A stretch of 64,000 bases of DNA from Pseudomonas sp. UBA5706 (GCF_002419965.1 NZ_DIHC01000043.1:310001-374000); one strand, 5' to 3'; shown: positions 36,397 to 44,323, counted from the first letter of the stretch. Numbers and translations: made by a program. Notes: generated by a model not told the origin, from the sequence alone.

Positions 36397-37200
36397 TTAG
36401 CGGGCCGTCGTGGCAGATGTCTCGGTTGTGTTCAAATACGGAGCGATCGTCGAGGCGTAGAGAGTTACTGCCGAATCGATGCTTTGTTTGAGAACCAATG
36501 TCGCACGGTCGATTTCTCCCGTCGCTGCGGGGCCGGGAATGAACACAACTTTACGTGCTGGCCCGGTTTCCGAGAGAGTGTCACTCAGCGAGTGTTCGGT
36601 GCTGAGTGCCGTTTCAAGCGGTCGAGGCGTCACTACAGGAGCCAACTCCAGCGCGAGTCGCGCTGCCTGGATTGCAGCTGCTTGTGCCTTTTGTTCCGCC
36701 AAGGCTTGCGCCGCTGCATAAGCCTGTTGCTCGGCAAGCTGACGGGCTGCTAACTGCGCTGCCTCTTCGGCTTGACGTTGTGCCAGTTGGCGAGCAGCTT
36801 CTTCTGCTTGGCGTTGGGCCTGCTGGTGCGCGGCCTCTATCGCGAGCTGATGCGCCTCTTGCTCAAGTCTGGTTTGAACGGAGACAAGGTTTCTTATAAA
36901 TACCTGCAAATGGTTGACTATCTCGTGGGTGACCCAACGTGGAAATGGTTGGTGAGTCGGTCCGCTGACAAAGCTAAGATCACTGCCCTGTAGCATGTCG
37001 AGAATCAGGCTGGCCATCTCACCGTGCGGCGCAAGAGGTTCATACCGAGAGCGCTTCTGGACGATTAGATTTTGAGCAACCGCCCGGTGATGGGCAACCA
37101 GCTGGAGAGGCCCCATCCCGGCGGTATGTCCAACTTGGGCAATCAATTCGGAGCGAATAGCATTGGGTAGTTGATTGAGCTGATGAATGACTTCGAGCAT
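36397..37200 (-). CDS. Ala/Gln-rich coiled-coil protein, third gene of the bacteriocin module
   Basis: A 267-residue protein of no family I recognise. Residues 1-105 are mixed and globular-looking (LPNAIRSELIAQVGHTAGMG, FPRWVTHEIVNHLQVFIRNL). Residues about 108-190 are a long Ala/Gln/Glu coiled coil with units such as QRQAEEAARQLAQRQAEEAA. The C-terminus is Ser/Thr-rich (KVVFIPGPAATGEIDRATLV). It has no signal peptide, membrane segment or cysteine. The composition of its coiled coil resembles that of the bacteriocin upstream. SD AAGGAAG precedes the ATG, 45 bases after the immunity gene, so it is probably co-transcribed with it. Confidence 0.6.
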   Translation of the reverse strand: MLEVIHQLNQLPNAIRSELIAQVGHTAGMGPLQLVAHHRAVAQNLIVQKRSRYEPLAPHGEMASLILDMLQGSDLSFVSGPTHQPFPRWVTHEIVNHLQVFIRNLVSVQTRLEQEAHQLAIEAAHQQAQRQAEEAARQLAQRQAEEAAQLAARQLAEQQAYAAAQALAEQKAQAAAIQAARLALELAPVVTPRPLETALSTEHSLSDTLSETGPARKVVFIPGPAATGEIDRATLVLKQSIDSAVTLYASTIAPYLNTTETSATTAR

Positions 37201-37245
37201 GAGTGAGACTTCCTTGTTTATGAGCGTAAGCAGGATGCGTTCAGG

Positions 37246-37509
37246 TTAATTATCTTCAGGCTTGAACCCAGATTTGCCGTTTGCTGCACGCCATTCTTTG
37301 ATTGTTTTGACGATACCTTCTGGTGAATTGTCTGAAGAAGGTTTCGGGTAATAAATAAGATCTGACCCATCAGGATGCTCGCTCAGCCTCTCGAATTCTA
37401 AAATCGCTCTGGTATGTTGCCGCTCAGTCATATGCTCGGCGGAGCAAATTTCTTTCACCAGTTCCAGAAAACTTTCCTCTGTCATTTGTTGGATAACTGA
37501 GTCATTCAT
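37246..37509 (-). CDS. Colicin E9/pyocin-type DNase immunity protein
   Basis: An 87-residue acidic protein that would bind the bacteriocin's DNase domain in the producer cell. It is close to colicin immunity protein Im9, with EHPDGSDLIYYPKPSSDNSP (including the Tyr-Tyr-Pro specificity site) and IKEWRAANGKSGFK. Family length is 85-87 residues. Its ATG overlaps the bacteriocin TGA (ATGA), the usual coupling. It is intact although the bacteriocin frame is broken. Confidence 0.95.
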   Translation of the reverse strand: MNDSVIQQMTEESFLELVKEICSAEHMTERQHTRAILEFERLSEHPDGSDLIYYPKPSSDNSPEGIVKTIKEWRAANGKSGFKPEDN

Positions 37510-39466
37510 TGGTTATCTCCCATTTGACGTAGATCTTTGTGGGTATTGTCATGATTTGCTGGCGTGCTGAACACCATATTATCTATTCCGTAGACCGCAC
37601 CTCCTTTGGAGATCGGGGCTTTGTGATGAATTTCATACCTAATACGATTACCTTTGCGCTCCTTTTTTGGAACGATCGGAGATTTGCCGCTCTGGATAAG
37701 GGCAATGTTTTTTTCATTCATATGTTGAGTAATCTCCGGAAGCTTTGACATTTCTCTCCAGACCGCTTTTCTCAAGCTTTGGAATTGAGAATAATTTTTA
37801 CCTCGAAGCGCATCTGCCACCGCCGACGGTATCGGCGAACCTAGGCCCTTAGACGCAGCGTTTTCCCAGTTTGAGTCGATAGGACCACCGAAACCACTCA
37901 CTACCCCAGGCAAATATCTGGGGCTTTTGAACATTACATAAACTGGATCAAGCCCCGATTCATCCGGGAATACCAGCACGTAATCTTCAACTTCCTCAAT
38001 GTCGTAAGTTGGATAATTCCCCAGAGTTTCCAACGCAGGCGTTAACGGGGTTCCGGAAAATTGATTTACGCCCGGATTTTCGCTCGGAAGAGAGGTAGAG
38101 CTATTCCCTGGCGTGACGCTTGGCGTCCAGATCAGAGTCGGTTTCGTATCGCCGTCACGAGTGAACTCATACCCGCTCGTGCCGGGGTTATATACAAACG
38201 ACCGAACAGGAACTTTCGCTCCTACAGAAACGCCATCAGTTAAGGCCCAAGCAGTGGTTAGCGCTCCCTCCTTTTCCTCAACGCTCATGCGATGCGTGAC
38301 GTCGATGGTCCCATTGCGGCTCGCGATAAAACCGAGATCTACATTCTTCGCCACGCCCAGCCCAGATGCCGCTGTCGCGAGGATCGAAGGCCCCATCTCG
38401 CCGTCAGCTACCTCAGTCGGATACAGCAAAGCCAAATGAGGCAACGCTCGACCCAATAACTTGGAGGCTTGCTGGGTGAATAGCTTTTCTGCGAGAGCTT
38501 TCGCTTTTTGCCCAATAGAAGGCAGTTCGTGACCAGGTGCAGTAGGTCCGGCAACGACCGACCAAAACGATTGGCTTCAGCTAGATGCTTGAGTGCCGCG
38601 CGCTCAGACTCACGGTCTAACGAGTTGGACTGCTCTGCATATCGATTTGTGAGCGTGTCTGACAAGTGACCAAGATGTTCCGAGGCACGGATGTGCAGAT
38701 TTGCCTCAAGGGCATCTTTGTAGGCCTGTGTCCAGGCTCGATGTACTTGATGCGCTTGTTCTGCGTTTACACTCCGCGACCCCAAGATCGCTTTATATTG
38801 TTCGCCAGTGATCTCTAGTGGATCTTGATTTGCAAAGGCGTACGCTGTTTGACGTTTTTGATTTGAAAGGTCTGAGCGTTGGGAAATCAGGTAATTGATA
38901 TGAGCTTTTTCATGAATAATCGCGTCTAGCAGCGGCTTGCCCGATAACCCATTCAAGTCTGTCGCAAATTGTGCGTCCGTCGCCAATGCCGTAGGTAGCG
39001 TTGCCACCGCATCAATATGTTTCTGATCCAGTTCTGCCTTCGTTGCGGTCTGTGAATGAGAAAGCGTTTCTAATGCATGCTGGTGAGCCGCGATCATACG
39101 CTCCCGTTCTGCTTTGGCTTGAGCTTGAGCTTGAGCTTCAACTGCAGCGGCCTGGGCCCGCGCATGCGCCTCCGCTTGGACGCGTGCGTTTGCTTCGGCT
39201 TGAAGTTGCGCTTGAGCTCTTGCTTGGGCTTCCGCTGCCGCCTGAGCTTCCGCTCGCGCTTGTGCCTCCTCCTCACGTCGACGCCTTTCAGCTTCCTCTC
39301 TGCGTCGGCGCCGCTTTTTGCTGGATTTGCTACTAGTGGTATTGGTAAATCCACTGCCAAAAAAGCCATTGTTACTTGGGCGGTGAGGGCTGCCGTGGGT
39401 GATGTTAACGGTGCCCGTAGTACTGTCGGGGTAGTAATTAATTTGTCGTCTGTTACGTGTGGCCAG
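37506..39466 (-). pseudogene. S-type pyocin/colicin E9-like DNase bacteriocin, frameshifted
   Basis: Two overlapping frames, 39466-38408 and 38456-37506, together encode one bacteriocin. Adding one base at the A5 tract (38505-38509) restores 653 codons: an N-terminal DSTTGTVNITHGSP region, a basic KKRRRRREE stretch, an Ala/Gln coiled coil (residues about 60-130), the S-type pyocin domain (GRALPHLALLYPTEVADGEM, GAKVPVRSFVYNPGTSGYEF) and a C-terminal HNH DNase. The DNase keeps IRYEIHH and NHDNTH, the equivalents of Arg96, Glu100, His102/103, His127 and His131 of E9. The start is uncertain: an SD AAGGAG (39478-39473) stands six bases before a CTG at 39466; a TTG at 39499 has no SD. Confidence 0.88.
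38505..38509 (-). other. Frameshift site in the bacteriocin gene
   Basis: On the minus strand the sequence reads TTG GGC AAA AAG CGA in the upstream frame. With six A residues instead of five it reads L-G-K-K-A-K-A-L-A-E-K and joins the downstream pyocin frame without a break. A one-base loss in a homopolymer, or a base-calling error, fits best. Confidence 0.8.
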
Positions 39467-39616
39467 ACAGTTTCTCCTTGTTAGCTGTATGGCATTCAAT
39501 CAATAGGAGTTTTGTGCAAACACCAGATATATAAATATTATTTTTTTTATGGTTGCTGTGCTATACGCGGGTACTGAATGAGTAAGGGGAATAGCGGGGA
39601 ATCACATGTGTGCGAT

Positions 39617-39641
39617 AAAAAAGCCCGCCATTGCGACGGGC
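39617..39641 (-). terminator. Intrinsic terminator of the quinone oxidoreductase gene
   Basis: Read on the minus strand, a GCCCG/CGGGC stem with a nine-base loop is followed by six T residues, 25 bases after the oxidoreductase stop. It also insulates the bacteriocin promoter region. Confidence 0.85.
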
Positions 39642-39665
39642 GTCATGTAAAATAATGGAGTTAAA

Positions 39666-40643
39666 TTATTTAATGCCCACCACCACTTTCCCAACCGCCT
39701 TCCTCTGTTCCAGCGATTCAATCGCTTCACCCGCCTGTTCCAGCGGATAAACCTTCGACACCAGTGGCTTCAACTTCCCTTCGGCAAACCATGTAAACAG
39801 CTGCTGAAAGTTCGCCGCATTGTCCTGCGGCTGACGCTGTGCAAACGACCCCCAGAAAACGCCAATCACCGATGCGCCTTTCAATAGCGCAAGGTTTACC
39901 GGCAGTTCGGGAATACGGCCGCTGGCGAAGCCGACGACGAGGAGGCGGCCGTTCCAGCCAATAGAGCGAATGGCCTGGTCGAAGAGATCACCGCCGACGG
40001 GGTCGTAGATGACGTCGACGCCGATGCCGTTGGTCAGGCGTTTGATTTCGTCCTTGAGGTGCGTTTCGCTGTAGTTGATGAGCTCGTCGGCGCCGGCGTT
40101 CCTGGCAACTTCCAGCTTATCGGCGCTGCTGGCAGCGGCGATGACGCGGGCGCCCATTGCTTTGCCGATTTCAACGGCTGCCAGGCCAACGCCGCCGGAG
40201 GCGCCAAGCACCAGCAGCGTTTCGCCGGGCTGCAGGTTGGCGCGTTGTTTGAGGGCGTGCATGGACGTGCCATAAGTCATGCTGAAAGCGGCCGCGGTGG
40301 TGAAGTCCATCGCCTCGGGAATTGGCAGCACGTTGTAGCCGGCGACGGCGACTTGCTCGGCGAAGCTGCCCCAGCCGGTGAGGGCGATCACCCGGTCGCC
40401 TACTTTAAGATGGCTGACTTTCTCGCCCACTGCCGCGACGACGCCTGAGGCTTCGCCGCCTGGAGAAAACGGGAAGGGCGGTTTGAACTGGTATTTGCCT
40501 TCGATGATGAGGGTGTCGGGAAAATTAACCCCTGCGGCGTGCACGTTCAGCAGTATTTCGTTTTTCTTCGGTTCTGGCGCGGGGATGTCTTCCAGCACCA
40601 GGTTTTCGGCGGGGCCGAAGGCTTTGCAGAGCACGGCTTTCAT
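39666..40643 (-). CDS. Zinc-free NADPH:quinone oxidoreductase family protein
   Basis: A 325-residue medium-chain reductase of the quinone oxidoreductase type: N-terminal GroES-like domain (NVHAAGVNFPDTLIIEGKYQ, PFSPGGEASGVV) and a Rossmann domain with the nucleotide motif VLGASGGVGLAAVEIG and DVIYDPVGGDLFD. It has no zinc-binding Cys cluster. The ATG at 40643 is chosen by family start. From memory its orthologue in PAO1 lies directly beside glpT, so the 5.5 kb between them is extra here. Confidence 0.92.
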   Translation of the reverse strand: MKAVLCKAFGPAENLVLEDIPAPEPKKNEILLNVHAAGVNFPDTLIIEGKYQFKPPFPFSPGGEASGVVAAVGEKVSHLKVGDRVIALTGWGSFAEQVAVAGYNVLPIPEAMDFTTAAAFSMTYGTSMHALKQRANLQPGETLLVLGASGGVGLAAVEIGKAMGARVIAAASSADKLEVARNAGADELINYSETHLKDEIKRLTNGIGVDVIYDPVGGDLFDQAIRSIGWNGRLLVVGFASGRIPELPVNLALLKGASVIGVFWGSFAQRQPQDNAANFQQLFTWFAEGKLKPLVSKVYPLEQAGEAIESLEQRKAVGKVVVGIK

Positions 40644-40776
40644 CGGACTATTCCTTTTCCTGTGATGGCCGATAAGTGTAGGTAGAGAGGGTGTGGGGTC
40701 AATAAGCATGCCCCGCACTGATAGGTATGCATTAGCTGAAGTAAGCTGTGCCGTGAAGCGGATTGAGGAGTGGATT

Positions 40777-41187
40777 GTGAAAGCGTGGATTGTGATGTTG
40801 TTGGCGTTGTCGATGCCTGTCGTGGCAATGGCCGAGGAGGGCGGCGAGAAGGAGGACCCGAATCAGGTGTCCTATGTGGCGCTGACGCCGCCGTTCGTGG
40901 GTAATTATGCGCTGGATGGCGGCCCCAAGCTGCATGTCTACAAGGCGGATGTGGCCTTGCGTGTCACCGGTGCCGAAGCGCAGAAGCTGGTCAAGGCGAA
41001 CGAGCCGCTGATCCGTAATCAGTTGGTGGCGCTGTTCACCCAGCAGACGATCGACAGCATGGGCAATGTCGACGCCAAGGAGAAGCTGCGCCAGGAAGCG
41101 TTGAAACAAACCCAGCAAGTGTTGAATCAGGAGACTGGCAAGCCTGTGGTTGAGGATTTACTGTTCAACAACTTTATTGCGCAGTGA
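40777..41187 (+). CDS. Secreted FliL-like protein
   Basis: A 136-residue protein with a signal-like N-terminus (IVMLLALSMPVVAMA) and the FliL family C-terminal fold: YVALTPPFVGNYALDGGPKL, YKADVALRVTGAEAQKLVKA and LLFNNFIAQ. The GTG at 40777 lies seven bases after SD GAGGAG. FliL proteins stabilise flagellar stators, but this one has no flagellar genes beside it and the N-terminus could be either a cleaved signal or an anchor. Function is not established. Confidence 0.85.
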   Translation: MKAWIVMLLALSMPVVAMAEEGGEKEDPNQVSYVALTPPFVGNYALDGGPKLHVYKADVALRVTGAEAQKLVKANEPLIRNQLVALFTQQTIDSMGNVDAKEKLRQEALKQTQQVLNQETGKPVVEDLLFNNFIAQ

Positions 41188-41225
41188 TTCTGCGCTGACT
41201 TGTGCGGCGGTGGCACACCTTTCGT

Positions 41226-41290
41226 CGCACGGTTTACCGGTGTTGGCAGTCTTGATGGCGCCACTGCAGCCGCAAAGCCGTACTGCTACA
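41226..41290. repeat. REP-like repeat (family 1, degenerate)
   Basis: One arm GCAAAGCCGTACTGCTAC is clear; the other is degenerate (CGCACGGTTTACCGG). It lies between convergent genes. Confidence 0.5.
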
Positions 41291-41304
41291 GATAAGCGTT
41301 GGAT

Positions 41305-41754
41305 TCAACGCAATCTCAGCACTGCTGCCCATTGCTCGGCCGTTACCGGCATGACGGAAAGACGGCTGCCTTTTTGTACCAGTGGCAGTTGCTCCAGCGC
41401 GGCTTGTTGCTTCAGATAGCCCAAGCTTAGGACTTTGGCGAATGTTTCGACGAAAGCCACGTCGATGGCACTCCAGGGGTTCTTTTCCGTGCTCGCTTTG
41501 GCGTCGAAGTAGGGGTTCTTTTTGTCCACTGCGGTGGGATCGGGGTACGCGGCTTCGATGATTTTGCCGATGCCTGCGATGCCGGGCTCCGGGCAACTGG
41601 AGTGGTAGAAAAAGAATTGGTCACCTACGGCCATTGCACGCAGGAAATTGCGCGCCTGGTAGTTGCGAACGCCGTCCCAGCGAGCTTGGCCAAGTGTCTG
41701 CAGGTCGGTGATGGACAGCTCATCGGGTTCGGATTTCATTAGCCAATAGGCCAT
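41305..41754 (-). CDS. EVE domain protein
   Basis: A 149-residue protein that is a single EVE domain, a PUA-related fold that binds modified bases in nucleic acids. It starts MAYWLMKSEPDELSITDLQT and contains WDGVRNYQARNFLRAMAVGD, FFYHSSCPEPGIAGIGKIIE and a C-terminal VMPVTAEQW. The ATG at 41754 is chosen by family start. Partner and role are not known. Confidence 0.92.
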   Translation of the reverse strand: MAYWLMKSEPDELSITDLQTLGQARWDGVRNYQARNFLRAMAVGDQFFFYHSSCPEPGIAGIGKIIEAAYPDPTAVDKKNPYFDAKASTEKNPWSAIDVAFVETFAKVLSLGYLKQQAALEQLPLVQKGSRLSVMPVTAEQWAAVLRLR

Positions 41755-41947
41755 GTGCAGGGCTCCTGAAGGCGCTTTGGACAAGTTGTCCTACGCTTTT
41801 ATGACAAACCGACAGTCGGTTGACGCCAGCATTTGCGTGTTGGTTCGCGTTATCGCAGAATGCGCGGATTTTAAGGGGTACACCGTTACGCGGCCTACAG
41901 AAACAAGCCGCGGACGTCAGCTTTTTGTTTGCCAAAAGGGGTAATCA

Positions 41948-42097
41948 ATGCAACGCAAGCCGGATTTATTATGGATTTTGGTTATTTTGTTCGGCTTGGG
42001 CATTGTCACCACCGGGTACGCACAAAGTCTGTGGGCCGCCAAGCCGGATGCACCGGTTGAGATTACCCAGCAACAGCCCCAACAAGGGCGTCGTTGA
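41948..42097 (+). CDS. Small membrane protein, 49 residues
   Basis: A short frame with SD AAGGGG six bases before its ATG. It encodes MQRKPDLLWILVILFGLGIV and continues TTGYAQSLWAAKPDAP, ending in a glutamine-rich tail (EITQQQPQQGRR). One transmembrane helix or uncleaved signal is predicted by eye. The strong SD and clear hydrophobic pattern support it as a real gene; it is divergent from the EVE gene. Function unknown. Confidence 0.7.
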   Translation: MQRKPDLLWILVILFGLGIVTTGYAQSLWAAKPDAPVEITQQQPQQGRR

Positions 42098-42161
42098 TTG
42101 TGTCGTGCCGGTGGTAGCGATTCGACCACCGGCACGCGAGACTGCTGCACAAATCCTCTGG

Positions 42162-42788
42162 CTACGCCATGTACCAACGCTTATCCGACACCGTTCCCTG
42201 CAACGGCACATCCCAACTGGCCACGGCCAGCTTTGCGACCTTCTGACATTCGTGAGCCAACCCCAGTAAAACCGGTTTCTGCCAGGCTTTGCGACGTGCT
42301 CGATACGCAAGGCTGCGGTCGTAGAAGCCACCGCCCATGCCCAAGCGACCGCCCTGGTCGTCGAATCCCACCAACGGCATCAGAATCAGGTCCAGCGCCC
42401 AAATCTTGCGCTGTTGCCTGGGGTTGATGTGAGGCTCCTGAATACGAAAACGATTGGGCTTAAATGTGTCCCGTGGCCGTACCCGCTGAAACACCATCTT
42501 TGTCCTCGGCCATGCGCTCAGCACTGGCAAATAGGTGGCTTTTCCTCGGCGCTGCGCTTCGCACAGCAGCAGGCGCGGATCGATTTCACCGTCCATCGGA
42601 AGGTACAGAGAAACATGCCGGGCGCGACGAAACAGGGGATTTTGCGCCAGCTGTCGGTACAGACCCTGTGCCGCCCGTCGCTGTTCTGCGCGACTGAGCG
42701 AGCGACGAGCCTTGCGCAGCAGACGGCGTAACTGAGGGCGAGAGGGCGAAGAAGGATCGTTCAGGGAAGCAGCGCCAGAAGAAGTCAT
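42162..42788 (-). CDS. ygfA: 5-formyltetrahydrofolate cyclo-ligase
   Basis: A 208-residue ATP-dependent enzyme converting 5-formyl-THF to 5,10-methenyl-THF. Family marks are RPQLRRLLRKARRSLSRAEQ near the N-terminus, VSLYLPMDGEIDPRLLL, the DLILMPLVGFDDQGGRLGMG substrate loop with GGGFYDR, and the C-terminal VPLQGTVSDKRW. It lies downstream of 6S RNA, as in most gammaproteobacteria, and is probably expressed by readthrough from the ssrS transcript. Confidence 0.95.
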   Translation of the reverse strand: MTSSGAASLNDPSSPSRPQLRRLLRKARRSLSRAEQRRAAQGLYRQLAQNPLFRRARHVSLYLPMDGEIDPRLLLCEAQRRGKATYLPVLSAWPRTKMVFQRVRPRDTFKPNRFRIQEPHINPRQQRKIWALDLILMPLVGFDDQGGRLGMGGGFYDRSLAYRARRKAWQKPVLLGLAHECQKVAKLAVASWDVPLQGTVSDKRWYMA

Positions 42789-42844
42789 GCAGGCGGTCCA
42801 TGAGGTTTGGAATGTGATCGTGCGATCAGGTGTGATTCACGATC

Positions 42845-42875
42845 CCCATCGCCAGACAGGACGCCTGGCAATGGG
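42845..42875 (-). other. Strong hairpin between 6S RNA and ygfA
   Basis: On the minus strand CCCATTGCCAG and CTGGCGATGGG pair over eleven positions (one G-U) around a nine-base loop, ten bases after the estimated 6S 3' end. No T tract follows, so it looks like a processing or stability element rather than a terminator. Confidence 0.6.
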
Positions 42876-42884
42876 TTGAAGATT

Positions 42885-43064
42885 CGAGACTCCCCGACGA
42901 ACCGCTGTCGGTGTAGCCCTTGAACCCGAAAGTTCAAGGTGGAGATTGCAGGAGGTTTTAAGGCTTTCCGTCGAGCGGACATGCACACCAACCCCAACGT
43001 GCAACCCCCGTGGTTGTGCGTATCGGCTCAGGGACATGACCGACTGGCAAGCACTCCAGGGAGC
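42885..43064 (-). ncRNA. ssrS: 6S RNA
   Basis: This RNA binds sigma-70 RNA polymerase in stationary phase. The minus strand carries the conserved elements in order: CTCCCTGGAGTGCTTGCC (5' arm), CCTGAGCCGATA, GGTTGGTGTGCATG, GCCTTAAAAC, CACCTTGAAC-N3-CGGGTTCAAGGGCTACA and the closing arm GGGGAGTCTC. Length (about 180) and position between zapA and ygfA match Pseudomonas ssrS. A TATACT -10 lies at 43072-43077. The ends are estimates within a few bases. Confidence 0.93.
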
Positions 43065-43096
43065 GGAGCCCAGTATACCGAAACATGTTCGAACAA

Positions 43097-43414
43097 TCAG
43101 CCTTGTGCTTTAGGCTCATCCATGGCAAGGGCCAGGTCGACGCGGTCGAGAAGATCGCGCACCTGCTCGCGCGTTGACCCGTTGCCCGGGGCTTCAGGCA
43201 ATTCCTGTTTATGCAAAAGATCATGGGTAATGTTCAGCGCTGCCATCACCGCGATTCGATCGGCGCCGATGACTTTGCCGCTGCTGCGGATCTCGCGCAT
43301 CTTGCCGTCCAGGTAACGCGCGGCACTGACCAGATTGGTGCGTTCCTCCTGCGGACAGATGATGGAATACTCTTTGTCGAGGATTTGCACGGTGATGCTG
43401 TTGCCATTACTCAT
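43097..43414 (-). CDS. zapA: Cell division protein ZapA
   Basis: A 105-residue FtsZ-ring stabiliser. It starts MSNGNSITVQILDKEYSIIC, followed by EERTNLVSAARYLDGKMREI and a coiled-coil C-terminus (GADRIAVMAALNITHDLLHK). Its ATG overlaps the stop of the coiled-coil gene upstream (ATGA), and 6S RNA follows it. Confidence 0.94.
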   Translation of the reverse strand: MSNGNSITVQILDKEYSIICPQEERTNLVSAARYLDGKMREIRSSGKVIGADRIAVMAALNITHDLLHKQELPEAPGNGSTREQVRDLLDRVDLALAMDEPKAQG

Positions 43415-43620
43415 GAGTCTTGCTCCAGGGCCTTGAGGCGCGAAATCATGGACTCGACCTTTTGCCGGGCGATTTCGTTTTTTTCAATGAGGTGAGCGCG
43501 TTCCTCGCGCCAGGTTTTTTCCTGAGCTAATAGGAGTCCATTTTGAGTTTTTAGTTGCTCGACACGATTGATCAATAACTCCAGTCGAGCCATCAGCGCT
43601 TGCAGATCGTTGTCTTCCAT
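43411..43620 (-). CDS. Small ZapB-like coiled-coil protein (TIGR02449 family)
   Basis: A 69-residue all-helical protein (EDNDLQALMARLELLINRVE, AHLIEKNEIARQKVESMISR) with heptad spacing of Leu and Ile. It is recognised as the TIGR02449 family found directly upstream of zapA in gammaproteobacteria. The ATG at 43620 is chosen by family start. Coupling to zapA (four-base overlap) suggests a division role like that of ZapB. Confidence 0.88.
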   Translation of the reverse strand: MEDNDLQALMARLELLINRVEQLKTQNGLLLAQEKTWREERAHLIEKNEIARQKVESMISRLKALEQDS

Positions 43621-43771
43621 CGTTTCCCACTGACTTGTTTTCTGATGAGTGGTGCAGGTGCTGGCCTCAGGAACTGCCTCTGATATCGCCTGGATAGCTT
43701 GGGCGCGTCTGCCGGTGCTACGATACAAGGCCTTCATTCTAGACATTGCGCCGCTTGGCGCCTAGTTACCC

Positions 43772-44323
43772 ATGCCCAATCAGAACTCCCCGTACAACGC
43801 ATTCGCCACCCTGCTCAGCAGCAGCGGCCATCCTGTCTCACCTGCCGAACTGCAGGGCCTGTTGCTGGGCCGCAGTTGCGCAGGCGCGGGCTTCTCCGCC
43901 GATGACTGGATTGCCGATGCTCTCCTGCTGCTGGAAACAGAGCCCGAGGCCAACGTCCGTCAGGCCCTGATCGGCTTGCAGGAGATGGTGAAAAACGAAC
44001 TCACCGGCGACGACATGACCGTCGTGTTGCTGTTGCCCAGTGACGATGAACCGCTGGTGGCCCGTACGGCCGCAATGGGTCAGTGGTGCCAGGGTTTCCT
44101 CAACGGGTTTGCTCGGGTCGGTGGCCAGTCGCTAAGCGAAGACGCCAGGGACGTGCTGCAGGACCTCGCCGCCATCGCGCAGATTCAAGACACCCTGGAA
44201 GAATCCGAAGACGGCGAGAGCGATTACATGGAAGTCATGGAATACCTGCGCGTCGCACCGCTGTTGCTGTTCACCGAGTTCAACAAGAAAGCGGCACCTG
44301 AAGCGAAACCGTCGTTGCACTGA
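43772..44323 (+). CDS. ygfB: YgfB family protein (UPF0149)
   Basis: A 183-residue all-helical cytosolic protein: NSPYNAFATLLSSSGHPVSP, GLQEMVKNELTGDDMTVVLL, AMGQWCQGFLNGFARVG. In P. aeruginosa the YgfB homologue reduces ampD-type promoter expression and thereby affects beta-lactam resistance. It is first in the plus-strand ygfB-pepP-ubiH-ubiI cluster and is divergent from the zapB-like gene. Confidence 0.93.
   Translation: MPNQNSPYNAFATLLSSSGHPVSPAELQGLLLGRSCAGAGFSADDWIADALLLLETEPEANVRQALIGLQEMVKNELTGDDMTVVLLLPSDDEPLVARTAAMGQWCQGFLNGFARVGGQSLSEDARDVLQDLAAIAQIQDTLEESEDGESDYMEVMEYLRVAPLLLFTEFNKKAAPEAKPSLH

Noticed and set aside
36479..36993. Plus-strand frames opposite the coiled-coil gene
   Set aside because: Mirror frames of Ala/Gln repeats; the minus-strand gene has an SD and operon context.
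38500..38515. Programmed -1 frameshift in the bacteriocin gene
   Set aside because: The site is C AAA AAG, not the efficient A AAA AAG, and I see no strong stimulatory stem or upstream SD at the right distance. A one-base loss is simpler.
39500..39600. SOS (LexA) box before the bacteriocin
   Set aside because: No CTG-N10-CAG-type palindrome was found in the AT-rich leader; regulation remains unknown.
42162..42427. Plus-strand frame at 42098-42427 downstream of the small peptide
   Set aside because: Overlaps ygfA on the other strand and has no SD or recognisable domain.
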